From contig NZ_CAJUBK010000003.1 in NCBI RefSeq assembly GCF_910584465.1, forward strand, positions 1-64,000: a stretch of DNA of 64,000 nt. Reading direction: 5' to 3'. Below the pieces are notes generated by a model. It saw only the letters and a list, made by a program, of their open reading frames with translations. It searched no databases and was not told the origin of the DNA. Position 1 is the first letter of the stretch, and every line of letters begins with the position of its first letter. Shown one piece after another: positions 32,963 to 40,956 of this stretch. Source of the stretch: an uncultured Oscillibacter sp. (GTDB lineage Bacteria > Bacillota > Clostridia > Oscillospirales > Oscillospiraceae). A program made the translations under genes and the position numbers.

Positions 32963-33886
32963 TCACAGGCTGTCCCGCAGGGCCTCCACCGCCCGGCGGA
33001 GCTCCTCCAGGTTGATGAGGCAGGTCTCCAGCTTCTTCCTGGCCGTCTCGTGGTCCGCCTCCGCCTCCAGCTCCAGCGTCCGGATCAGGGCGGTGGAACG
33101 GCGGATGGACCGCCCGAAGGACTCCACGGTCCGCAGGGGGGAGGGGGCGGCCTTGGGCGGCGGGGGCGGCAGCTCCGCCGCCTTGGCCCAGGCGATGGCC
33201 CGGTGGACCAGGGCGGGGAAGTCGGACTTGTTCTCCGCCTTCTCCACGAAGGCCTCCACGGCGGGATAGAGGTGCTGGTTCTTCTTCCGGGCCAGCTCAT
33301 AGGCGTCGGTCATGGTCATGCTCCCGGCCTCGGCCCAGGCGGTCAGGGTCTCGTCCAGGTTCAAAAGGTCCAGGTACCGCTCCACCGTGGCCCGGCTCAG
33401 CTCGCACTGGTCGGCCATCAGCTCCGCCTGTTCCTTCACGTTCTCGGGGAGCCGCCCCTCCTGGCGCAGGACCTCCCGCAGGGTCTCCAGCTGCCGGGCC
33501 ATGTCGAAGGGGGAGAGGTTCCGGCGGTGGAGGTTGGCCCCCATCAGGGCCCGGAGCTCGGCCAGCTTGTCGGGGTAGTCCCGGACCTTGCAGGGGACGG
33601 CGGCCTTCCCCAGCTTCCGGGCGGCGGCCACCCGGCGGTGCCCGCTGACGATGCGCCAGCGGCCCTCCCCGGCGGGGGTGACCACGATGTCCTCCAAAAA
33701 GCCGTCCTTCTCCACGGAGGCCAGGGTGGCGCGGAACTGCTCGTCCTCGGCCATGGAGAAGCGGTTGAGGGGGTTGTCCTCCAGGGCCTCCACCGGGAGG
33801 GAGCGGACCAGCTCGCCGTTGACGGCGGAAGCGTTCTCGGCGGTCTTCTGGAGGGTGGAAAAGATCGAGGCGGTCTTCTTCGCCAT
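32963..33886 (-). CDS. parB: ParB/RepB/Spo0J-family partition protein
   Basis: 307 residues. The ParB N domain is clear: I-x-V-x-L-E-D-N-P-L-N-R-F-S type box 1 (about 33-45), G-R-W-R-I-V-S-G-H-R-R-V-A-A-A-R-K-L-G (about 71-89, the CTP-binding C-box equivalent G-H-R-R), and R-R-N-L-S-P-F-D-M-A-R-Q-L (about 117-129). A helix-turn-helix follows (L-S-R-A-T-V-E-R-Y-L-D-L-L, about 174-186). It lies three bases after parA in an RHH-ParA-ParB operon. In such systems it binds a centromere site and stimulates ParA to segregate the replicon. Candidate sites are discussed at 14766 and 16194. Confidence 0.88.
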   Translation of the reverse strand: MAKKTASIFSTLQKTAENASAVNGELVRSLPVEALEDNPLNRFSMAEDEQFRATLASVEKDGFLEDIVVTPAGEGRWRIVSGHRRVAAARKLGKAAVPCKVRDYPDKLAELRALMGANLHRRNLSPFDMARQLETLREVLRQEGRLPENVKEQAELMADQCELSRATVERYLDLLNLDETLTAWAEAGSMTMTDAYELARKKNQHLYPAVEAFVEKAENKSDFPALVHRAIAWAKAAELPPPPPKAAPSPLRTVESFGRSIRRSTALIRTLELEAEADHETARKKLETCLINLEELRRAVEALRDSL

Positions 33887-33889
33887 GGC

Positions 33890-34660
33890 TCAGCCCTCCA
33901 TCCTTGCCAGCATCTCGTCCGCCAGGGCGGCATAATCCAGGGCGGCGGTGCAGCGGGGGGAGTACTGCCGCAGGGGCAGCAGGGCGATGGGGGCCTTCTT
34001 CACGTCGATGTTCTTGCGGATGTAGGCGGTGAAGGCCAGCTCCGGCAGGAGGGCGGGGAGGTTGGCGATCATCTCCCGGTCCAGGCTGGACCCGGTCTCC
34101 ACGGCGGTCATGAAGATGCCCAGGACCCGGATATCGGGGTTGCCGCCGGCCCGGACCTCCCGGACGGTCTCCAGCATCACGTCATAGCCCTCGATGGAGT
34201 TCTTGTCCACCTTGATGGGGATGAGGACGTACTGGACGGCCATGAGCACGTTGATGTTGAACAGGGACTCCAGGGAGGGGGAGCAGTCGAAGAACACGTG
34301 GTGGTAAGTATCCGGGATCTGGGGCAGGAGGCGGCGGAGCACGGTGTCCCGGCCGAAGCGCAGCTCCTGCATGGCCAGGAGGGCCGGGGCCAGCAGGCCG
34401 CCCCCCCGGATGAGGTCCAGCCCCTCCACGGAGGTATGGCAGATCGTCTCCGCCAGGGAGGGGCACTTCCCGGTGATCACGTCCGCCAGCGTGGCGGGGG
34501 GCGTCTGGGTGAGCTGGAGGTTGCTGGTGGCGTTGCCCTGGGTGTCGGTGTCGACGAGCAGGACCCGCTCCCCCCGCTGGGCCAGCTCCCCGGCGAGGTT
34601 GATGGCGGAGGTGGTCTTCCCGGTGCCGCCCTTTTGGTTCATGATGGCGATGGTGTTCAT
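33890..34660 (-). CDS. parA: ParA-family partition ATPase
   Basis: 256 residues. The deviant Walker A motif K-G-G-T-G-K-T-T is at residues 10-17, V-L-L-V-D-T-D-T-Q-G-N-A-T at about 33-45 (switch I), and F-F-D-C-S-P-S (about 117-123) as Walker B. Its ATG overlaps the stop of the upstream RHH gene by four bases. The protein lacks the N-terminal DNA-binding extension of type Ia ParA, so it is the short type Ib kind. Autoregulation would then fall to the RHH protein. It should drive replicon partition together with ParB. Confidence 0.9.
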   Translation of the reverse strand: MNTIAIMNQKGGTGKTTSAINLAGELAQRGERVLLVDTDTQGNATSNLQLTQTPPATLADVITGKCPSLAETICHTSVEGLDLIRGGGLLAPALLAMQELRFGRDTVLRRLLPQIPDTYHHVFFDCSPSLESLFNINVLMAVQYVLIPIKVDKNSIEGYDVMLETVREVRAGGNPDIRVLGIFMTAVETGSSLDREMIANLPALLPELAFTAYIRKNIDVKKAPIALLPLRQYSPRCTAALDYAALADEMLARMEG

Positions 34661-34830
34661 GCGTCGGCCTCCTTCCGTTCCAGGGCCTCGATGCTGGCCA
34701 CCTGCTCCAGCACGCTGTCCAGGATGAGCTGGCTCATGCTCATGTGGAGCTTGGCGGCGGTCATCTTGATGCGCGCGCGTTCGTCCTCGGTGGCGTAGAC
34801 CAGCAGTTTCACCTTTTTTTCAGCCTCCAT
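34657..34830 (-). CDS. Small ribbon-helix-helix-like protein of the partition operon
   Basis: 57 residues, ATG at 34830 with AGGAGGATC upstream, stop overlapping the parA start. The sequence has a short basic strand (K-K-V-K-L-L-V-Y-A-T), then two helices (D-E-R-A-R-I-K-M-T-A-A-K-L and M-S-M-S-Q-L-I-L-D-S-V-L-E-Q-V). This is the shape of CopG/Arc-type dimers, which bind direct repeats. The 25-bp-spaced TGACATCAT repeats upstream (34859-34892) are a likely operator. It probably represses the par operon. Confidence 0.7.
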   Translation of the reverse strand: MEAEKKVKLLVYATEDERARIKMTAAKLHMSMSQLILDSVLEQVASIEALERKEADA

Positions 34831-34858
34831 CGGCAGATCCTCCTATGTTTCGACATTT

Positions 34859-34908
34859 TGACATCATCACATGATACTCAGTATGACATCATAATGTCCC
34901 GCCGTCAA
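34859..34908 (-). promoter_or_regulatory. Promoter and operator of the par operon
   Basis: Minus-strand TTGACG (34903-34908), 17-bp spacer, CATACT (34880-34885). Direct repeats TGACATCAT at 34859-34867 and 34884-34892 lie 25 bp apart across the -10 and start point, suiting a ribbon-helix-helix repressor. Confidence 0.55.
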
Positions 34909-35050
34909 GGGGAAATTTGGCGGAGGGGGGAGGAGGGGCGCCCAAGATGTTCCTGACAGACGGCTCCGCCCTGCCGCTGTCCCCGGCGCTGTGAGGCGGG
35001 GGCCCCGCCGGAGCGCCCGCCCATGAGGCCATGAGCCCCATAAAGACGCG

Positions 35051-35080
35051 GAAGGCCCGGGGGAGCTCCCCCGGGCCTTC
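35051..35080. terminator. Terminator hairpin, 30-bp perfect palindrome
   Basis: GAAGGCCCGGGGGAG and its exact complement (35051-35080), past the stop of the SLH gene at 35125. Confidence 0.65.
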
Positions 35081-35124
35081 GCTGGTGGTCGGTGCGCTTT
35101 TATGAGAGAGGAGGGATAGAGGGA

Positions 35125-36627
35125 TCAGGCGATGCCGTAGTGGCTGCAAAAGCGATACAGGAACACCGCGAAGTGCGCCCGGGAAGCGGTCCCGGTGGGG
35201 TTGAGCAGTCCGGCGGAGGTGCCGCCGACGATGCCGTTGCCCACGCCCCAGGCCATGGCCTCCCGCGCGTAAGAGGCCACGCTGCCCGCATCGGGGAAGC
35301 CGGAGATGGACTTGCCGCCGGTGACGGCGTATCCCTTCAGCAGGGCGTAGCGGTAGAGCATGGCGATCATCTGCTGGCGGGTCATGGTGTTGGTGGGGTT
35401 GGACCCGTCGGACACGCCGTTGGCGACGGCCCAGGTCCGGGCTTCGGCCATGTTGGCGGGATAGGTCCCGTTCAGGCGGCCCAGCACCATCCACAGCTGC
35501 TGGCGGGTGACCATGCGGTCGGGGCTGAACACGCCGTTGCCGTAGCCCTGCATGATGCCCTTCCCGGCGGCCCAGGAGATCTCCTTATAGGCCCAGAAGC
35601 TGGGATCGACGTCGGTGAAGGAGGGGATGGCCTCCGGGATGAGGCCGGCTTCCCCGCTGGGGTCCGTGTCCTTGACCCTGGGGGTGGTGGAGGTGGGGCC
35701 GCTGCTGCTGCCGCCTCCGCCGCTGGGACGGCCGCTGTCGCGCTCCTTCCACTGGGCGTAGATGGTGGCGTCCGCGTCGAAGGTGGAGCGGCTGGTGATC
35801 TCCGTGCCGCCGTCCTCCTCCGTGTACCAGCCGAGGAAGCGGTAGCCGGACCGGGCGGCGTCGGGCAGGGCGCCGATGGCCTTGCCCTTCTCCACGGTCT
35901 TGACGATGCTGTCCTTACCGTCGATCTTGCCGCCGTTGGCGTCCAGGGTGACCTGGACGGTCTCGGCCTCGGGAGGGATGACGGCCTTCTTGTCGAAGGT
36001 CACCACGACCTTGGCGTCGGCCTCGGGCGTGACGGTGTAGACGCCCTCGTCGGCGGTGAGGGCCTTGCCGTCCAGGGTGACGGAGGTCAGCTCGCTGTCC
36101 CCGGCGGGGACGGCGGTGAACTGCAGGGACTCGCCCTCTTCCACGACGATCTCCGCCTTGTCGGCGATGGCCTTGCCGTCGGCCTGGTCGGTGACGGCGC
36201 CGGAACCGGTGCCGCCGATGGTGAAGGTGATGGTGTACTCGGCCTTGTCCTCAGGGATGGTGTACTCAAGGTAGTCCTTCCCGTTGAACTGGACGCCGGG
36301 GACCCGCAGGCGCAGGACATTGCCCGCTTCAAGGACAGGGATCGTTGCGTCGTTGTAAGTCTTTGTAAAGGTGCCATCCTCCTGGGTGCGGAAGTTGAAC
36401 GTTTTTACGATGGCGTACTCAGATTCGGCCGCGTCCTTATCGGACTTGACCAGAAGAGAGCACATGTAGTAGGTAGCGCGGCTGCCCAGGCCGGTCAGGC
36501 TCAGGGAGACCTCATTGGAGCCAGCCTCCGCGCGGATGGCGGAAGCGGGCTCGGCGGCGAAAACGCTGCCCAGCATCGTAAAGCAGAGAATGACGCTCAA
36601 CAAAAGCGCAGAGATACGTTTTGTCAT
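35125..36627 (-). CDS. C-terminal SLH surface protein with an InlB-type repeat
   Basis: 500 residues. Signal peptide about 1-24. The N-terminal half is beta-sandwich with a Divergent-InlB-like stretch (F-T-I-G-G-T-G-S-G-A-V-T, about 155-215). A Listeria-Bacteroides repeat (about 226-295: F-L-G-W-Y-T-E-E-D-G-G-T-E-I and T-I-Y-A-Q-W), a Gly/Ser linker and three SLH domains (about 335-500) follow. The third ends A-S-R-A-H-F-A-V-F-L-Y-R-F. Second gene of a two-gene operon: it starts 18 bases after the 375-residue secreted protein, so both would share the invertible promoter at 37865-38020. Confidence 0.85.
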   Translation of the reverse strand: MTKRISALLLSVILCFTMLGSVFAAEPASAIRAEAGSNEVSLSLTGLGSRATYYMCSLLVKSDKDAAESEYAIVKTFNFRTQEDGTFTKTYNDATIPVLEAGNVLRLRVPGVQFNGKDYLEYTIPEDKAEYTITFTIGGTGSGAVTDQADGKAIADKAEIVVEEGESLQFTAVPAGDSELTSVTLDGKALTADEGVYTVTPEADAKVVVTFDKKAVIPPEAETVQVTLDANGGKIDGKDSIVKTVEKGKAIGALPDAARSGYRFLGWYTEEDGGTEITSRSTFDADATIYAQWKERDSGRPSGGGGSSSGPTSTTPRVKDTDPSGEAGLIPEAIPSFTDVDPSFWAYKEISWAAGKGIMQGYGNGVFSPDRMVTRQQLWMVLGRLNGTYPANMAEARTWAVANGVSDGSNPTNTMTRQQMIAMLYRYALLKGYAVTGGKSISGFPDAGSVASYAREAMAWGVGNGIVGGTSAGLLNPTGTASRAHFAVFLYRFCSHYGIA

Positions 36628-36645
36628 TTGTCTTCTCCTTACGTT

Positions 36646-37773
36646 TTACTCGTCGACTTCAATGTCGGCAGGGATACCGATGATGTTTTCCGCATCAACG
36701 TTGGGAGTGCCGTCGGCATTGACAGCGGGATCGCCGATCACGGCCCAGAGGTTGGCGAGCTCAGCGGCGGGAGCGGTCACACTGGCGTCATAAGTGCTCT
36801 CGCCCATCTCCGCAGCCTTGGGAGAGCTCCACACATAGTTGAAGCTGCCGGTGCTGCTCTTCAGGGCCGTGACGAGGGTCTCGTCCTGCTCCAGCGCGAA
36901 GGTGTGGCGGTTGCCTTCACCCTTGTTCGTCATGGTCACAGGGTCGATGCTGGCGTTCGCGGGATCGACGACGACGAAGTCGGAGAAGTGACGGGTGAAG
37001 AAGGTGAAAGCGCCGTTGGAAGGAGCATCCTGCCGTACACGGAAGAGTTTGCCGCTATCATTGCGGTAAGCGACGATGGGGTTCGTGACGGTAGTAGTGA
37101 CATTGATCGTCACAGCCACGGGGACGTCGAACGTATCGACCTTGCCCAGGCTGAGGCTGACGCCGCCCAAAATAGTGGTGGTCGTCGTCATCTTGGTCAT
37201 GGTCAGTGTGACAGTCTGCTGTCCGAGGACAGAGGTGGGCAGAGCCACGACGGCGACCTCGGTGGTGACCGTCACGGTCTTGATAGCGTCCGCTTGTGCA
37301 GCGGCGGACAGCAGTTCGCTGGGAAGACTGACGTTCACCGTGGTGGCGTTCTCGGTATTGACAGTCACCTTCACGGTGCCTTCCTCCGCGCCGGCTTCCA
37401 CCATGGAGGCGGCTTCATCTTCACTTATCTCCACATTGGCGGTAGCCTCGCCGCCGCTGACTTCGGCGGAAACGATTTTCTCGTTGTCCTCGGCCACGGC
37501 CACCACATCGGTCAGAGTGCCGACGTACACATCGCCGGTGGCGTAATAGTGGAAGGTATCCACTTCGCCGGTCGTGACCTTCTTGAAGGAGTAGTAGCTG
37601 ATGGGATCGGTCTCGCCGTCCTTGGTGACGGTGATCTCGCCGTTCTCATCCTCCGTCACCGTGACGGCTTCGCCGCCGAGCTTCGCCGTCCACGACGCGG
37701 CGAGCGCGGACAGGGGCAGCAGGCTGATGACCATGCAGAGGGTCAAGAGTGCTGCGGTGAGTTTCTTTTTCAT
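36646..37773 (-). CDS. Secreted beta-rich protein, first gene downstream of the invertible promoter
   Basis: 375 residues, AGCAGGAGGA site. Signal peptide about 1-26 (K-K-L-T-A-A-L-L-T-L-C-M-V-I-S). The rest is Thr/Val-rich with many alternating residues (V-T-V-T-T-E-V-A-V-V-A-L, T-L-T-M-T-K-M-T-T-T-T-T). It includes a Y-R-N-D-S-G-K-L-F-R-V and F-F-T-R-H-F-S-D-F-V-V-V segment (about 235-275), a pattern often found just before SLH domains in clostridial surface proteins. It has no SLH domain and not the shared C-terminal domain; the next gene supplies SLH. I do not recognise a family. It is probably a surface partner of the SLH protein. Confidence 0.7.
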   Translation of the reverse strand: MKKKLTAALLTLCMVISLLPLSALAASWTAKLGGEAVTVTEDENGEITVTKDGETDPISYYSFKKVTTGEVDTFHYYATGDVYVGTLTDVVAVAEDNEKIVSAEVSGGEATANVEISEDEAASMVEAGAEEGTVKVTVNTENATTVNVSLPSELLSAAAQADAIKTVTVTTEVAVVALPTSVLGQQTVTLTMTKMTTTTTILGGVSLSLGKVDTFDVPVAVTINVTTTVTNPIVAYRNDSGKLFRVRQDAPSNGAFTFFTRHFSDFVVVDPANASIDPVTMTNKGEGNRHTFALEQDETLVTALKSSTGSFNYVWSSPKAAEMGESTYDASVTAPAAELANLWAVIGDPAVNADGTPNVDAENIIGIPADIEVDE

Positions 37774-37952
37774 CTGGTTGATATTCCTCCTGCTAGTATT
37801 TGCGGGGTGCAGTAGTTTCTGTTTCCTCCTCCTTCCCTCCTCATCTCCGCCAAGGCGGGGATGCCAAAAAGTACACCTTTTGGAAGGACGGCCCGTTCAG
37901 GGCGGTCCCCCCTCCGGGAGCGGGGATATGTAAAATATTTTGCCCAAATCCG

Positions 37953-37981
37953 TTGCAATCGGGAAATCGGTATGCTATTAT
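37953..37981 (+). promoter_or_regulatory. Outward promoter-like sequence within the invertible segment
   Basis: TTGCAA (37953-37958), 17-bp spacer, TATTAT (37976-37981). It now points away from the surface operon and would point toward it after inversion. Confidence 0.4.
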
Positions 37982-38005
37982 TAAGAAACGGTGGCAAACT
38001 GTCAA
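37977..38005 (-). promoter_or_regulatory. Promoter toward the surface operon in the present orientation
   Basis: Minus strand: TTGACA (38000-38005), 17-bp spacer, AATAAT (37977-37982). Its -35 overlaps the edge of the inverted repeat. Being closer to consensus than the opposing one, it suggests the operon is ON in this orientation. Confidence 0.55.
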
Positions 38006-38050
38006 AAGGTGTACTTTTTGATACCAAAAAAGTACCGTTTTTATGCCGTC

Positions 38051-38737
<687 letters not shown>

Positions 38738-38741
38738 CTAT

Positions 38742-38747
38742 TATAAT
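38742..38747 (-). promoter_or_regulatory. Likely -10 of the recombinase gene
   Basis: A perfect TATAAT lies on the minus strand in the AT-rich stretch about 85 bases before the recombinase start; no good -35 is seen. Confidence 0.35.
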
Positions 38748-38784
38748 ATGTGCGGTTTTCGGCGGCGGGAGGAGCGCGCGGGGG

Positions 38785-38813
38785 TTGAAAAACGCCGGGG
38801 GATATAGTATCCT
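38785..38813 (+). promoter_or_regulatory. Promoter of the LRR gene at 38897
   Basis: TTGAAA (38785-38790), 17-bp spacer, TATCCT (38808-38813). Confidence 0.45.
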
Positions 38814-38896
38814 GTTCCCAGGATGCCCGTATTTTGGGAACGCCTGGAGGATCTTCCGCGTGATACGGGCGATCAGGGATGAGGAGGGCACTGAGG

Positions 38897-40645
38897 ATGA
38901 AAAAGATACGGTTCGGACTGCCGCTGCTGGTGCTGTGCGCGGCGCTCTTCCTGTCGGGCACGGCCCGGGCGGCGGAGCATTCGGGGACGTGGCCGGACTA
39001 TGAACTCAAGCCTGGATACGGCGGCACCTGGACGCTGGACGGCGAGGGGACGCTGACCTTCGAGGGGAAGGGCGTGATCCCTCCGGAGGAGGCCAACGGC
39101 TGGGCGGAGTGGCTCTCGTACCGGGACGAGGTCAAGGAGATCCGGATCGGCTCCGGGGTCACGGAGCTCACCTACCATGTGTTCGCGGAGTTCAAAAACC
39201 TCCAGTCGGTGGAGATCCCGGACACCGTCACCGCCATCCTGGACGGCGCGTTCCGGGACTGCACCAGCCTCACCTCGGTGACGATCCCCGCAAGCGTTGA
39301 GACCCTCTCCGTCGCCAGAGAGGATGACGGCGGCGTGCATTTCGGCTCGTTCGGAGGCTGCACCGGCCTGCGGACGGCGGACGTCGCCGCCAAGGCGGTG
39401 GGCCCGCGGGCCTTCTTCCACTGCTCCTCGCTGGAGACGGTGACCCTGCGGGAGGGCGTGGCTTCCCTGGGGAAGGAGGCGCTTTATGACTGCGGCCTCA
39501 CGTCCCTGACCCTCCCCGCCAGCCTGACGGCCATCGAGCCCGGCGCGGTGGCGAAGGCCCCCGGGCTGAAGGGGATCGAGACCGCCGCCGGGAACCCGGC
39601 GTACCGGTCCGTGGACGGCGTGGTGTTCAGTAAGGACGGGACCGCGCTGGTGCTCTATCCCTCCGGGAGGGAGGGGGCCTACGACATCCCGGCGGGGACG
39701 GAGTCCGTCGCGGGCTCGGCGTTCCGCGAGTGCGCGGGCCTGACCGGGCTGAGTGTCCCGGAGGGCCTGGTATCCGTGGGGGACTATGCCTTCACCAAAT
39801 GCGAGGCCCTGCCGGAGGCGGTGCTGCCCGCCTCGGCTGAGACGGTGGGGGAGTACGCCTTCGCCGGCTGTCCCAAGCTGTCCCGGCTGGAGCTGGGCGG
39901 CGTGGAGTCCATCGGGAAGCGGGCCTTCGGGGCCTGCGGGGCCCTGGCGGCGGTGACGCTGCCGGAGGGCCTGCGAAGCGCCGGGGCGGAGGCGTTTTTC
40001 GACTGCAGCAAGCTGACCTCCGTGACCATCCCCGGGAGCCTGCGGGAGGTCCCGGCGAGCATGTTCGGCTCCTGCTTCCGCCTGGCCTCGGTGACGCTGG
40101 AGGACGGCGTGGAGCAGGTCGGGAGCTCCGCGTTCTCCAACTGCCGCCTGCAGATGGTGACGATCCCCCGGAGCGTGAAGCAGATCGGGGACGGCGCCTT
40201 CAAGGTGAGCAGCGCCGCCACCGACGCCCGGGAGCGGACGGTATATTACGCCGGGACCGAGGCGGAGTGGGGCCAGATCGGGATGGGCGCCGACCCGTTC
40301 ACAGATCCGTTCCGAATCGTCTATGAGAGCGGCGGGCCGGAGGAGCCGGTGCTGGCTTCCGCCGGCTTGACGGTGGCGAACGATCCGACGAAGGACAGCC
40401 TGCGCCTGCTCCTCACGCTGGAGCTGGACAACATCGGCGCCGCGGGGGACGTCGCCGTCTGCGCCGCCTACTATGAGAGCGGGCGGATGGTGGGCTTCCG
40501 GGAGGCGCGGCTCCGGGTGGAGCCGGGCAAGGGGACCTACCATGTGGACCCGCTGGTGTTCCAGGGGGTGACGCCGGGGATGGTGGACAGCTCCAGGGTG
40601 TTCATCCTGGACGGCGGGCGTGCGCCCCTGGCGAAGCTCGTGTGA
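38897..40645 (+). CDS. Secreted BspA-type LRR protein with the shared C-terminal domain
   Basis: 582 residues from the ATG at 38897 (GAGGAGGGC site); an in-frame ATG 18 bases upstream lacks one. Signal peptide about 1-26. LRR_5 repeats (A-F-R-D-C-T-S-L-T-S-V-T-I-P-A-S-V and relatives) cover about 85-465, with one unit split by a non-repeat segment containing G-V-V-F-S-K-D-G-T-A-L-V-L-Y-P. That segment is a common BspA variant. The shared C-terminal domain follows (A-V-C-A-A-Y-Y-E-S-G-R-M-V-G and R-V-F-I-L-D-G-G-R-A-P-L-A); it is the longest copy, with an extra strand near residue 500. Surface binding is the likely role. Confidence 0.86.
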   Translation: MKKIRFGLPLLVLCAALFLSGTARAAEHSGTWPDYELKPGYGGTWTLDGEGTLTFEGKGVIPPEEANGWAEWLSYRDEVKEIRIGSGVTELTYHVFAEFKNLQSVEIPDTVTAILDGAFRDCTSLTSVTIPASVETLSVAREDDGGVHFGSFGGCTGLRTADVAAKAVGPRAFFHCSSLETVTLREGVASLGKEALYDCGLTSLTLPASLTAIEPGAVAKAPGLKGIETAAGNPAYRSVDGVVFSKDGTALVLYPSGREGAYDIPAGTESVAGSAFRECAGLTGLSVPEGLVSVGDYAFTKCEALPEAVLPASAETVGEYAFAGCPKLSRLELGGVESIGKRAFGACGALAAVTLPEGLRSAGAEAFFDCSKLTSVTIPGSLREVPASMFGSCFRLASVTLEDGVEQVGSSAFSNCRLQMVTIPRSVKQIGDGAFKVSSAATDARERTVYYAGTEAEWGQIGMGADPFTDPFRIVYESGGPEEPVLASAGLTVANDPTKDSLRLLLTLELDNIGAAGDVAVCAAYYESGRMVGFREARLRVEPGKGTYHVDPLVFQGVTPGMVDSSRVFILDGGRAPLAKLV

Positions 40646-40656
40646 GCGAAACAAAG

Positions 40657-40697
40657 GACCTGCGGAGGACGGCCGTCCCCCGCAGGTCTCCCTTTTT
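40657..40697 (+). terminator. Terminator of the LRR gene
   Basis: GACCTGCGG (40657-40665) pairs with CCGCAGGTC (40680-40688), followed by TCCCTTTTTT. Confidence 0.8.
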
Positions 40698-40844
40698 TGA
40701 GATGGGCGCACCGGGTCCGGCGGGAGGGGCGGTCCTCTCCCGCCGGTCCTTCGCGGCGTGTGTTCGGACCGTCCCGGGGCCCCGGTCCGCCCCGGGCGGG
40801 GCGGACCTCGGGCATAGAAATATTTTGAAATTTCCCGAAAGGAC

Positions 40845-40873
40845 TTTTCAACCTCCAAAGATCGTGGTATAGT
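40845..40873 (+). promoter_or_regulatory. Promoter of the PglF-type gene
   Basis: TTTTCA (40845-40850), 17-bp spacer, extended -10 TGGTATAGT (TATAGT at 40868-40873). Apart from this and the terminator, the interval 40646-40956 shows nothing. Confidence 0.5.
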
Positions 40874-40956
40874 GTCGAAAAGAAATGGCTCCGGCCGCTT
40901 TTGCAAGGGGATGCTGTTTGCCGCCGTCCTCATGCTGTGAAAGGTAGGACTATGCC

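Larger units (their letters stand above)
37865..38020. repeat. Probable invertible promoter segment bounded by 18-bp inverted repeats
   Basis: CAAAAAGTACACCTTTTG (37865-37882) and its exact complement (38003-38020) bound a 120-bp AT-rich spacer. Each repeat is itself an imperfect dyad (CAAAAAG/CTTTTG around TACAC), the form expected of a serine-recombinase crossover site. A related dyad CAAAAAAGTACCGTTTTT lies at 38025-38042. The recombinase gene ends at 38051 and the surface operon starts at 37773. Promoter-like sequences on both strands lie between the repeats, so inversion would switch the operon. Confidence 0.72.

Noticed and set aside
35125..37815. A 907-codon plus-strand frame opposite the SLH operon
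   Set aside because: Val/Gly/Asp-rich shadow with no start signal; the minus-strand genes have signal peptides and SLH domains.
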